This document shows, piece by piece, positions 7,498 to 15,443 of a stretch of DNA of 64,000 bases (positions within the stretch are counted from its first letter, which is position 1; every line of letters starts with the position of its first letter). The notes under the pieces are model-generated. The model was not told where the DNA came from and did no database searches. It saw nothing but the letters and a program-made list of their open reading frames with translations. The translations under genes were made by a program, and so were the position numbers. The stretch spans positions 186,001 through 250,000 of the forward strand of contig JAGSNX010000004.1 in NCBI GenBank assembly GCA_018139225.1, written 5' to 3'. Source of the stretch: Microvirga sp. SRT01. GTDB taxonomy: Bacteria > Pseudomonadota > Alphaproteobacteria > Sphingomonadales > Sphingomonadaceae.

Positions 7498-8502
7498 ATG
7501 CGCCCTGCCCTGTTCGGCCTGTTCGCCGTCCTGACCCTCGGCGCCGCCGCGCCGCTGCCGCGCGACGGCGGCACGCCCGGAAACCCGCAGTTCGAAGGCG
7601 CCGACCCGCACGCGATGATGATCGACGGCGAGATGTGGGTGTTCCCGACCGGCGGCCCCAAGGACCAGACGGGTACGGCGACCGGAAGCTGGGACGCCGA
7701 CCGGTTCGGGGCGTGGTCGTCGCGCGACCTGCGCCACTGGACCGCGCGCGGCGAACTGATCCGGCGTGACCAGATCAAGTGGATCGGCGACGACGGCGCG
7801 AGGGAGCATTTCCTCTGGGCACCCGGCGTCGCGACGCGCAACGGCAAATACTACCTCTATTATTCGGTCGGGCCGCAGAACCCGACGCCCAGCCGGATCG
7901 GCGTCGCCGTCGCCGATCGTCCGCAGGGGCCGTACCGCGACAGCGGCAAGCCGCTCGTCACCGGCGGCAACGGGTTCGAAGCGATCGATCCGATGGTGTT
8001 CGTCGATCCGAAGACCGGCGTCGCGTACCTGTATGCGGGCGGCAGCGCCGGCGCGAAGCTGCGCGTGTGGCAGATGGCCGACGACATGATGTCGGTCGTG
8101 CGCGAGATGCCGGTCGCGACGCCGAAGAACTTCACCGAGGGCGCGTTCGTCAACTACCGCGCCGGCACCTATTACCTGTCGTACAGCCACGGCCGCTTCA
8201 ACGGACCCGACTACTCCGTCCATTACGCCACCTCATCCTCGCCGCTCGGCCCGTGGCGGTACCGCGGCGCGATCCTGACGAGCGATGCGAAGCATCAGGG
8301 GCCGGGGCATCACAGCATCGTGCCGACGCCGGACGGTCGCACCCTGATCGTCTATCACCGGTGGGAGCAGCGCCCCGGTCCCGCCCCGTTCAAGGGCGAG
8401 CGCGTCGTTGCGATCGATCGGCTCAGCTATGGGAAGAACGGGACGATCCTGCCGGTCCGGATGACCGATGGCGCGGAGGCCCCCACGCTGGCGGCGCGAT
8501 GA
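7498..8502 (+). CDS. Secreted GH43 family glycosidase
   Basis: A 334-residue protein with a Sec signal peptide (about residues 1-18). It has the five-bladed propeller pattern of GH43: a first-blade Asp in FEGADPHAMM, a pKa-modulating Asp in FEAIDPMVFVD, the acid Glu in FTEGAFV, and the GPGHHSIV motif near the C-terminus. GH43 enzymes act on arabinan, xylan or galactan side chains; the exact linkage is not assignable. GGGAGAG precedes the ATG by 7 nt. It lies directly upstream of the GntR-type regulator on the same strand, and the two may be co-transcribed. Confidence 0.85.
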   Translation: MRPALFGLFAVLTLGAAAPLPRDGGTPGNPQFEGADPHAMMIDGEMWVFPTGGPKDQTGTATGSWDADRFGAWSSRDLRHWTARGELIRRDQIKWIGDDGAREHFLWAPGVATRNGKYYLYYSVGPQNPTPSRIGVAVADRPQGPYRDSGKPLVTGGNGFEAIDPMVFVDPKTGVAYLYAGGSAGAKLRVWQMADDMMSVVREMPVATPKNFTEGAFVNYRAGTYYLSYSHGRFNGPDYSVHYATSSSPLGPWRYRGAILTSDAKHQGPGHHSIVPTPDGRTLIVYHRWEQRPGPAPFKGERVVAIDRLSYGKNGTILPVRMTDGAEAPTLAAR

Positions 8503-8512
8503 TCCGTTTCCG

Positions 8513-8522
8513 CTCGGACAAT
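8513..8522. promoter_or_regulatory. Candidate GntR/FadR half-site ahead of the regulator gene
   Basis: CTCGGACAAT on + reads ATTGTCCGAG on -, close to the FadR-type pattern TNGTNNNACNA. Similar GTCCGA cores lie upstream of the GH51 gene and of the TonB-dependent receptor gene. An autoregulatory site is plausible but unproven. Confidence 0.3.
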
Positions 8523-8575
8523 TGGCTGTTAGGCTCCCGGATCGCCTGATAATAGTCGGGCGGGGAGAGATGCCG

Positions 8576-9346
8576 ATGACCGATACCGACCTGCCCGACG
8601 CCCTGTTGCCGGGCGTTCTCCGGACCGTGGACGGCGTGCGCGTGCCGCGTGGCACCGGCCGGCGGCTGCATGGCGGCATCGCGCGCAAACTGGGCATCGC
8701 CATCCTGTCCGGCGAGTACGTGCCGGGGCAAGTCCTGTCGGGCGAGGTCGCCTTTTCCGAAGCGCTGGACGTGTCGCGCAGCGCTTACCGCGAAGCCGTG
8801 CGCGTGCTGGCGGCGAAAGGGCTGGTCGAAAGCCGGCCCAAGGCGGGCACCCGCGTGCTGCCGCGCGACCGGTGGAACCTGCTCGACCCGGAGGTGCTCG
8901 CCTGGGCGTTCTCGGGCGAGCCCGACCGCGATCTGATCCGTGGCCTGTTCGAACTGCGCGGGATCGTCGAACCGGCGGCGGCGGCGCTGGCCGCCGAGCG
9001 GCGCGACCGCGTGCAGCTGAAGGCGATGAAGGACGCGCTGGCGGCGATGACCCGCCATACGCTGGCGAGCGAGGCGGGCCGCGCGGCGGACCGCGACTTC
9101 CACAACGCGATCCTGCACGCCACCGGCAATCCGGCGCTGATGGTGCTGAGCGCGAGCATCGGGGCGGCGGTGAACTGGACGACGCAGTTCAAGCAGCGTC
9201 AGCGCGCCCTGCCCCGCAACCCGATCCCGGACCACCGCGTCGTGCTGGACGCGATCGCGGCGGGCGACGGTCCGGCCGCCAGCGCGGCAATGAAGACGCT
9301 GGTCGATTTGGCGCTGGAGGATACGCAGCTGTCGATCGGGGGGTGA
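8576..9346 (+). CDS. GntR-family (FadR/FCD) transcriptional regulator
   Basis: A 256-residue regulator. The winged helix-turn-helix spans about residues 30-96 (GEVAFSEALDVSRSAYREAVRVLAAKG across two helices). An FCD ligand-binding domain of about 120 residues follows, with DRDFHNAI carrying likely metal or ligand residues. This arrangement resembles DgoR-type regulators, which respond to sugar acids. GGGGAGAG at 8562-8569 gives good spacing to the ATG at 8576. It is the only regulator inside the glycosidase locus and so the likely local repressor; its ligand could be an arabinose- or galactose-derived acid (inference). Confidence 0.88.
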   Translation: MTDTDLPDALLPGVLRTVDGVRVPRGTGRRLHGGIARKLGIAILSGEYVPGQVLSGEVAFSEALDVSRSAYREAVRVLAAKGLVESRPKAGTRVLPRDRWNLLDPEVLAWAFSGEPDRDLIRGLFELRGIVEPAAAALAAERRDRVQLKAMKDALAAMTRHTLASEAGRAADRDFHNAILHATGNPALMVLSASIGAAVNWTTQFKQRQRALPRNPIPDHRVVLDAIAAGDGPAASAAMKTLVDLALEDTQLSIGG

Positions 9347-9358
9347 AAGCGTCGGACA

Positions 9359-9387
9359 CGTCATGCCGGGCTAGTCCCGGCATGACG
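9359..9387. terminator. Hairpin after the GntR-type gene
   Basis: Arms CGTCATGCCGGG and CCCGGCATGACG (12 bp, perfect) around a 5-nt loop lie 12 nt past the regulator's stop. It shares its core with the hairpin at 6126-6169. It is probably a terminator or RNA-stabilising repeat. Confidence 0.6.
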
Positions 9388-9417
9388 AGAATGCTTACGA
9401 CCCTAGCCGCCCATCCG

Positions 9418-9492
9418 TCACCCCAGCGAAAGCTGGAGTCTCGTGGAGACGGGCACTTCGGCTACCAAAGAACCCAGCTTTCGCTGGGGTGA
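9418..9492. repeat. Intergenic inverted repeat, CCCAGC-type (second copy)
   Basis: Perfect 19-bp arms at 9418-9436 and 9474-9492 share the CCCAGCGNAAGCTGG core with the element at 61-138. It lies between the convergent regulator and MGH1-like genes. Nothing else is visible in 9388-9524. Confidence 0.8.
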
Positions 9493-9524
9493 TGAGAGCG
9501 TGGGATGCCGGCCGCCAGCCCGGA

Positions 9525-11534
9525 TCAGTACAGCTTCGCCTCCACCAGTCGCATCGCGCGGTTGGGCGTGAGATCGAACATCACGCGCACCTTGCTGGTC
9601 GTCGTCGCCGGCCATTTCGCGTGGGTAATGCCGTTCGCGAGCGGTGCATCCGCCTGCGCCGGCAGGTCGCGCCACGTGCCGTTCACCCACGCCTGCATCC
9701 GGTACGCACGCGGCGCAGCGAAGTGGCCGCCGTCCGCGAAGAAGGCGAGTTCGGCGCGCTCCAGCTTCACCGGCTTGCCGAGGTCGATCGCATACCATTG
9801 CTGCGCCGGAGTGGGCTTGGAGGACCAGCCATTGCCGAGTTCGGGAAAGAACCAGACGCGGCCATCGATCGCGTCGTGGACGTTTTCCGCTTCGTCGGCG
9901 GTGGACGCGCTGCCCTTGGGGAAGTCGGCGCGCTTCAGTTGCACCGCGCGATCGATCGGGCGATCGATGGGCGGCAGGGCCACGCGCGTCACCGGCACGG
10001 TCAGACGACCGAGCGTCGCGCGCTGCGCCACGGCACGGCCGTCGACCTCGATCGACAGGCCCTTGCGCCCGTAATGCCGGCCGGTCGCGTCCCACGTCAC
10101 GGCAACGCGGTGGCCATGATAGGGCACATCCTGCACGCGGAACCACGCCAGCGCCTGCGGATCGCGCGCGTCCGGCAGCAGCGGATTCACCTCCAGCACG
10201 TCATCCGCACGCGGACGGATACCGACGAGGCCGCCGAGGATCAGATCGGCATAGCCCGAGTGGAAGTAATGATGGCTACGGCCCAACCCGACGATCGGCC
10301 GGCCGGTGTCCGGATGGTAATCCTCCTCCAGATCCAGCGCGTCGCCCTGGTAATGGAGCTGCGTGTACTGGCGCAGCAGGCGCATATAGTCGCTGCGCGT
10401 CACCACCGACTGTTTGTAGTGATCGAGCAGGTTGGCCATGCCGAGCAGCACCTGCGTCGTCTGGAACGGCCAGACGGGCCCATTCCACTGGCATTCGGGC
10501 CGGCCGCCGGTGAAGACGCCGTTCTCGTACCGATATTGGTGCATATAATATTGGTAGGAGGGCTCGACCGTCCGCATCCCGCCCGCACCGCCGAGTTCGG
10601 TCGGCGACAGGACGTGGCTCCACGCGGCGGCGAAGCGGCGATCGTCGGCCGCCAGATCGAACGTCCAGGGCAGATAGCCTACGAGTTCGCGACCGCGGAT
10701 CGGCTCCCAGTATTTCACGAACTGATTGTCGACCTTGTACCGGTCGGTGAAGTGGCCGAGCGCCGGGTTCCACAGGTCGCGCTCCACCCGCGTCCGGATG
10801 TCGGCGGCACGCGCGGTATAGTCCCTCGCCGTGGCGGCATCGCCGGACAGCGCCGCGATCTCCGCGATCGCACGGGCGTTGGCGAACATGTACGCGTTGA
10901 TCGAGGGGCGGAACGCGTTGCCGCCGGTGAACCCCTCCTGCCCGCCGGAAGCGTCGATCGAAGAGATCGTATACTCGGTCGCGTCGAGCAGCGGCTCGAC
11001 CCAATACAGCCCCTTCGCCTTGTCGAAATGATCGTCCCACTGGCCGTAGAGCGTCCGCATCGCCGTCAGGTGCCGCGTCGCCCCCGCGCGATCGCCGTCC
11101 ACCAGATACCGGCCCCACACGCTGTCGGCCATGTAGTCGGTAAAGTGGCGGTCGTTGCCGCCATTATACATGTGCGCGATGTAATCGTCGGCGAAGCGCC
11201 GGTCGTTCAACCACCGCCCCTCCCCCAGATGGAAGCCTGTAGCGTCGTTCAGGCTGGCCCAGGGTTCGAGCTGCCAGCCCACGTCATCGAGAAATTCCGT
11301 CGAGATATAACCACGCTCGCCGAGGTCGCGCTGATGCGCGCGGTAGAGCGACCAGCGATAATAATAGACCGCGTCGATCTTCGGGTCGGCGGATTCGAAG
11401 AACGGGATGCGGTTCTCGTACCAGGGTGCATCGTTGCCGAACCGCGACTTGGCAATCGCCTTCGTGTCGAGCGTCGGCGGTGACGCCGCCGCACAGAGAA
11501 GCGCGGCGGTCGCCGCCAGCAGCAGCGCCTTCAA
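9525..11534 (-). CDS. Secreted MGH1-like (alpha/alpha)6 glycoside hydrolase with discoidin-like tail
   Basis: A 669-residue protein with a Sec signal peptide (about residues 1-17). Residues ~30-480 look like an (alpha/alpha)6 barrel of the GH63/MGH1-like type, with WPFQTTQVLLGMANLL, QWNGPVWPFQ and HYFHSGYADL as characteristic stretches. The last ~150 residues have the F5/8 (discoidin-like) pattern, a likely sugar-binding module. The specificity is unknown; rhamnose-, glucuronate- or arabinose-capped side chains all fit the locus. The start is TTG at 11534, which overlaps the TGA of the upstream GH43 (TTGA), so translation is probably coupled. Confidence 0.7.
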   Translation of the reverse strand: MKALLLAATAALLCAAASPPTLDTKAIAKSRFGNDAPWYENRIPFFESADPKIDAVYYYRWSLYRAHQRDLGERGYISTEFLDDVGWQLEPWASLNDATGFHLGEGRWLNDRRFADDYIAHMYNGGNDRHFTDYMADSVWGRYLVDGDRAGATRHLTAMRTLYGQWDDHFDKAKGLYWVEPLLDATEYTISSIDASGGQEGFTGGNAFRPSINAYMFANARAIAEIAALSGDAATARDYTARAADIRTRVERDLWNPALGHFTDRYKVDNQFVKYWEPIRGRELVGYLPWTFDLAADDRRFAAAWSHVLSPTELGGAGGMRTVEPSYQYYMHQYRYENGVFTGGRPECQWNGPVWPFQTTQVLLGMANLLDHYKQSVVTRSDYMRLLRQYTQLHYQGDALDLEEDYHPDTGRPIVGLGRSHHYFHSGYADLILGGLVGIRPRADDVLEVNPLLPDARDPQALAWFRVQDVPYHGHRVAVTWDATGRHYGRKGLSIEVDGRAVAQRATLGRLTVPVTRVALPPIDRPIDRAVQLKRADFPKGSASTADEAENVHDAIDGRVWFFPELGNGWSSKPTPAQQWYAIDLGKPVKLERAELAFFADGGHFAAPRAYRMQAWVNGTWRDLPAQADAPLANGITHAKWPATTTSKVRVMFDLTPNRAMRLVEAKLY

Positions 11535-12559
11535 CGCACCGGCCCGTTGGCGACGGGCGGGTCGAACTGCGGCACGCCGGCCGCGTCGTAGCGGATCGGC
11601 TGGACGCGAGTGTGGCGGTTCGGATCGAAGAGCGGGTCGCCCTTGATCGCCTCATAATCGCGCGCATGGAAGACGAGCATGTCCCGCCCGCGCTCGTCGA
11701 CCGTGAAGCTGTTATGACCGGGGCCGTAGATCCTGTGCGCGACGCTGGTCTTCATCACCGGCTGTTGCGACTTCGCCCAGACCGCGGGGTCCATGATGTC
11801 CGCGTCGTCCTTTGCGGTGAGCATACCCAGGCAGTAGCGAGCGTCGGTGGCGCTGGCCGAGTAGGTCATGAACAGCCGCCCGTTGCGGGCGAGCAGCGCC
11901 GGCGCCTCCGCGACCTTGTAGCCGCGGATTTCCCACGGCAGCGTCGGTACCGTCAGGCGCGCGGGCTTGGCCGCGAGCGTCAGCGGCGTCGCCAGCGGCG
12001 CGAGATACAGGTTGGAGTTGGTCTCGATCCCCGGCTCCCGCTGCGCCCACGCCAGATAGCGCGTGCCGCGGTGGACGAAGCTGGTGGAATCGAGGTTGAA
12101 GCTGTCCCACGGCGTTTCCAGCTGGCCGAGCACGGACCATTTGCCCGTCATCGGATCGGGACCGTCACACACGACCGCATAGGTGCGGATGCGGAACACG
12201 TCCTCGCCGCCGCCGCTGGGCCCGGCGGCGAAATACATGATCCAGCGACCGTCGATCAGGTGCAGTTCCGGTGCCCACAGGAAGCCGGACCGCGGCCCCG
12301 ACGCCTCATGCCGCCACAGCACCGCTTCCTTCGCCGTCGTCAACCCGGCGATCGTCTTCGACCGGCGCAGGACGAGCCGGTCGTACTCGGGAACCGAGCC
12401 GGTCAAGTAATACCAGCCGTCGGTGTGGCGGAACACCTGCGCGTCCGCGCGCTGGCGGACCAGCGGGTTGACCGGCACGGCACGCCGCTGCGCCAGCGCG
12501 GGCACCGCCAGCGTGGCGGTGGAGCCGGCGATGAACAGGCGGCGGGTGATCGGGTCCAT
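11531..12559 (-). CDS. GH43 exo-acting alpha-L-arabinofuranosidase-like enzyme
   Basis: A 342-residue protein with a Tat-like signal (ITRRLFIAG...ALAQ). GH43 features include RADAQVFRHTDGWYYLTGSV in the first blade, NLDSTSFVHRG in the middle, the acid Glu in YKVAEAPALL, and GPGHNSFTVDE late. The YYLTGSVPEYDRL pattern is common in exo-arabinofuranosidases of GH43 (family knowledge; specificity inferred). GGAGAG lies 4 nt before the ATG at 12559; an ATG at 12571 with AGGA is an alternative. It is followed by the MGH1-like gene in a coupled arrangement. Confidence 0.78.
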   Translation of the reverse strand: MDPITRRLFIAGSTATLAVPALAQRRAVPVNPLVRQRADAQVFRHTDGWYYLTGSVPEYDRLVLRRSKTIAGLTTAKEAVLWRHEASGPRSGFLWAPELHLIDGRWIMYFAAGPSGGGEDVFRIRTYAVVCDGPDPMTGKWSVLGQLETPWDSFNLDSTSFVHRGTRYLAWAQREPGIETNSNLYLAPLATPLTLAAKPARLTVPTLPWEIRGYKVAEAPALLARNGRLFMTYSASATDARYCLGMLTAKDDADIMDPAVWAKSQQPVMKTSVAHRIYGPGHNSFTVDERGRDMLVFHARDYEAIKGDPLFDPNRHTRVQPIRYDAAGVPQFDPPVANGPVR

Positions 12560-12622
12560 GATGCTCTCCATTACGTCCTGTATCTTGCCATGTCGGCCGT
12601 CACACCTGCGTCGCCGCCAATC

Positions 12623-12687
12623 ACCGTTCGCCCCGAGCCTGTCGTAGGGCTTTGGCGACGTACTTCGACAGGCTCCGCACGAACGGT
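12623..12687. repeat. Intergenic inverted repeat, GAGCCTGTCG-type (second copy)
   Basis: Outer arms ACCGTTCG/CGAACGGT and inner arms GAGCCTGTCG/CGACAGGCTC are perfect. This is a relative of the element at 2337-2415. It occupies the 192-nt gap between the GH43 gene ending at 12752 and the next GH43 gene. Confidence 0.75.
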
Positions 12688-12751
12688 CGGGGGACGTCCG
12701 AATGAGGCGAAGTTGTCGGCGGCTGCCCGTGTTTATGCATGTTCTGACGGA

Positions 12752-13771
12752 TTACTGCTCCGCCACCGGCCACCCGTCCGCGCCCCAGCGGATGCGGGCG
12801 ATGCGCAGTGTCGGCGCGCCTTTGTTCTGCCTGTCATACGCATGATAGACGACGTAGTCCGTGCCGTCCTTGTCGCGGAACGCGCCGGCATGGCCGGGTC
12901 CGCGATAGCGCTGTTGCTCCTGAAGGTCGGCGCGCAGGAAGATCGTGCCGCCGCCCTGCAACATCGAACTCCCGTCCTTGCCCAGATACGGCCCGTCTAC
13001 GTCCTTCGATCGGCCGACGACGGTGTAATAGGTGCTCTGTGCGCCCTTGCAGCAATAGTCGTAGCTCGCGAGCAGCCAGTAGTAGCCGCCGTGATCGATG
13101 ACGAACGGTGCCTCGATCGGTGCGGGGCCGCCGGCGGGGGCCGGGCGGCGGGCGATCGACACCGGCGCGGCGCCGGGCTTCAGCAACTTTCCGGTCTTCG
13201 GGTTCAGCTCGAACAGCTTGAGCCCGGTCCAGAAACTGCCGAGCGCGAGATACTGGCGACCGTCGCGCGCGACGATCAGGTTCGGGTCGATCGCGTTGTA
13301 ATCGCTGTCCGGCGTCGAGCCGACCACCATCCCCTCGTCGCGCCAGCCATAGCCGGGCGCGGCGGGATCGAGCGTCGAACTGGTCGCCAGCCCGATCGCC
13401 GACCGGTTCGACCCGAACGTCGAGACGGAATAATAGAGGCGATAGCGACCATTTACATAGCTGATGTCGGGCGCCCACATGCCCTTCGTGCCGGGCACCG
13501 CCTTCGTCGCCCACTCGGGCAACGCGGCGATCGGTGACGGAGCCTCGGTCCAGTGGATCAGGTCCTTCGATGTCCGCGCGCCGAGCATCTGGCCCGGCCC
13601 CAGACCGGTGCCGTAGACGTAATAGGTATCGCCGGCGCGGATGATGACCGGATCGTGGACGGGGGCGATCGCCCCCTCCAGCCGCGTGTTGAGCGGCGAC
13701 GGCGGCTCCTGGGCGACCGTCGCTCCCCCTGCAAGCAAGGAGAGCGCGGCGGCAAGGACGATCCGGATCAT
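12752..13771 (-). CDS. GH43 arabinan endo-1,5-alpha-L-arabinosidase
   Basis: A 339-residue secreted enzyme (signal peptide about residues 1-20). The propeller motifs are those of endo-arabinanases: the base Asp in PVHDPVIIRAGDTYYVYGTG, the middle Asp in YNAIDPNLI, the acid Glu in PIEAPFVI, then DYCCKG and GPGHAGAF. It cleaves the alpha-1,5 backbone of arabinan into oligomers. The GH51 stop is 10 nt upstream, so the two share an operon; its ribosome-binding site (AGGAAAG) overlaps the GH51 end. Confidence 0.88.
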   Translation of the reverse strand: MIRIVLAAALSLLAGGATVAQEPPSPLNTRLEGAIAPVHDPVIIRAGDTYYVYGTGLGPGQMLGARTSKDLIHWTEAPSPIAALPEWATKAVPGTKGMWAPDISYVNGRYRLYYSVSTFGSNRSAIGLATSSTLDPAAPGYGWRDEGMVVGSTPDSDYNAIDPNLIVARDGRQYLALGSFWTGLKLFELNPKTGKLLKPGAAPVSIARRPAPAGGPAPIEAPFVIDHGGYYWLLASYDYCCKGAQSTYYTVVGRSKDVDGPYLGKDGSSMLQGGGTIFLRADLQEQQRYRGPGHAGAFRDKDGTDYVVYHAYDRQNKGAPTLRIARIRWGADGWPVAEQ

Positions 13772-13781
13772 CGGACTTTCC

Positions 13782-15362
13782 TCAGCGCAGGTCGAGCATC
13801 ACGACCGACTTGGGCGGCAGCGTGACGGTCAGCGTTCCGCCGCCGAGCTGCGCGCCGGTGAAGGCGGTCGGCACGACGTTGTTCGGCTGATCGAACGTGT
13901 TGATCGCCGTCATCGTCGGGGCGGTGACGATCGTGCCGGTGACGCCGCTGGCGGTGACGCCGGTCAGCGTCGTCGACACCGTAATCGACCGGTTCGGATC
14001 GCTGTTGGCCATGCCGACATGGACCTGACCCGCCTTGTCGCGGACTGCGCTGGCGCTGACGGTGGGGACGACCCACTTGTCCTTGTTGTACCAGGGCGAC
14101 TTCAGTTCGATCGGCAGCACCGTCGCGTCCATGTACGGCTTGTACATCTTGAAGACGTGATAGGTCGGCGTCAGGACCATCTTCGGCCCCTCGGTCAGGA
14201 TCATCGCCTGCAGCACGTTCACCATCTGCGCGATCGCGGTCAGCTTCACGCGGTCGGCATGCTTGGCGAAAATGTTGAGGTTGATCGCCGCGACCAGCGC
14301 GTCGCGCAGCGAGTTCTGCTGGCGCAGGAAGCCCGGATGCGTCCCCTCGTCCTGCCCATACCACGTGCCCCATTCGTCGATCGCCAGCCAGATCCGCTTG
14401 TTCGGATCGTACTTGTCCATGATCTTGGAATGCTTGGTGATGATCTCGTCCATCCGCCACGTTTCCGCGAGCGTCTCGGCCCAGCCGGCCTCGTCGAACT
14501 TGGACGGCGACATGCTCGGGGCCCAGCCGCCGGGGACGGTGTAGTAATGGAGCGAGAGCGCATCGATCTGACCCGACGCGTCGCGGATCATCGTTTCCGT
14601 CCACTCGTAATCGTCGCTGTTCGCGCCTGATGCGACCTTCAGGATGCGGGTTCCCGCCGGTGCCTTGATGAAGGTCGCGTAGCGACGCGTCACGTCCGCC
14701 GCATAGGGTGCGCGCATGTTGCCGCCGCAGCCCCACAGCTCGTTGCCGACGCCGAACAGCGGCACCTTCCACGGCTCCTTGCGGCCGTTCTTCGCACGCT
14801 CGTCGGCCAGCGTACCGGCGGGCGAGGTCATGTATTCGACCCACTCCGCCATTTCCTGCGGGCTGCCGTTGCCGACGTTGCCGCTGATATAGGCGTCCGC
14901 GCCGACCTGTTCGGCGAGGTCCATGAACTCGTGCGTGCCGACGGTGTTCGGCTCGGTCACGCCGCCCCAGTGGGTGTTGATCTTGACCGGACGCTTTGCC
15001 TTCGGCCCGATCCCCTCGCGCCAGTGATATTCGTCGGCGAAACAGCCGCCCGGCCAGCGGATGACGGGCACGCCGAGGCCCTTTAGCGCGCCGACCACGT
15101 CGTTGCGGAAGCCGCGCGTGTTCGGGATTTTACGATCGTTGCCCACCCACAGGCCGCCATAGATGCCGTTGCCGAGATGCTCCGCGAACTGCGTGAAGAC
15201 GCGGCGGTCGTAGGTCGCGCCGGGCGTGTCGCCGCGGACGGTCGCAGTCGCGGTGAGCGTACCCTGCGCTGTGGCGGCAGGTGCCTGCTCGGTTTGGGCG
15301 ACGGCGCCACCGCTGGTCGTCAGCAGCAGGGCGGCGGCGAATGTGCGCCAGGTCCTCATCAT
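13782..15362 (-). CDS. GH51 alpha-L-arabinofuranosidase
   Basis: A 526-residue enzyme with a signal peptide ending near residue 23. The GH51 barrel holds the acid/base Glu208 in GVGNELWGCGG and the nucleophile Glu330 in AIDEWGTWYG, with a conserved HYYTVPG. A beta-sandwich of ~130 residues closes the protein. It releases L-arabinofuranose from arabino-oligosaccharides; secretion to the periplasm or surface is unusual, as many GH51 enzymes are cytoplasmic. GGGAGAG precedes tandem ATGs at 15362 and 15359. A candidate operator (15408-15421) lies 46 nt upstream, so this may be a separate promoter within the locus. Confidence 0.92.
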   Translation of the reverse strand: MMRTWRTFAAALLLTTSGGAVAQTEQAPAATAQGTLTATATVRGDTPGATYDRRVFTQFAEHLGNGIYGGLWVGNDRKIPNTRGFRNDVVGALKGLGVPVIRWPGGCFADEYHWREGIGPKAKRPVKINTHWGGVTEPNTVGTHEFMDLAEQVGADAYISGNVGNGSPQEMAEWVEYMTSPAGTLADERAKNGRKEPWKVPLFGVGNELWGCGGNMRAPYAADVTRRYATFIKAPAGTRILKVASGANSDDYEWTETMIRDASGQIDALSLHYYTVPGGWAPSMSPSKFDEAGWAETLAETWRMDEIITKHSKIMDKYDPNKRIWLAIDEWGTWYGQDEGTHPGFLRQQNSLRDALVAAINLNIFAKHADRVKLTAIAQMVNVLQAMILTEGPKMVLTPTYHVFKMYKPYMDATVLPIELKSPWYNKDKWVVPTVSASAVRDKAGQVHVGMANSDPNRSITVSTTLTGVTASGVTGTIVTAPTMTAINTFDQPNNVVPTAFTGAQLGGGTLTVTLPPKSVVMLDLR

Positions 15363-15407
15363 CGATCTCTCCCGTCTCATGTCCGTCATCGTCGCAGCGA
15401 TGTTCGA

Positions 15408-15421
15408 TTACTCGGACATAA
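15408..15421. promoter_or_regulatory. Candidate GntR/FadR-type operator upstream of GH51
   Basis: TTACTCGGACATAA on + reads TTATGTCCGAGTAA on -, with TTA/TAA ends and a GTCCGA core. It resembles sites at 8513-8522 and 19925-19960. It lies in the 81-nt gap between two glycosidase genes. Confidence 0.35.
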
Positions 15422-15443
15422 CGGGTCGTTCATGCTCGCGCAA

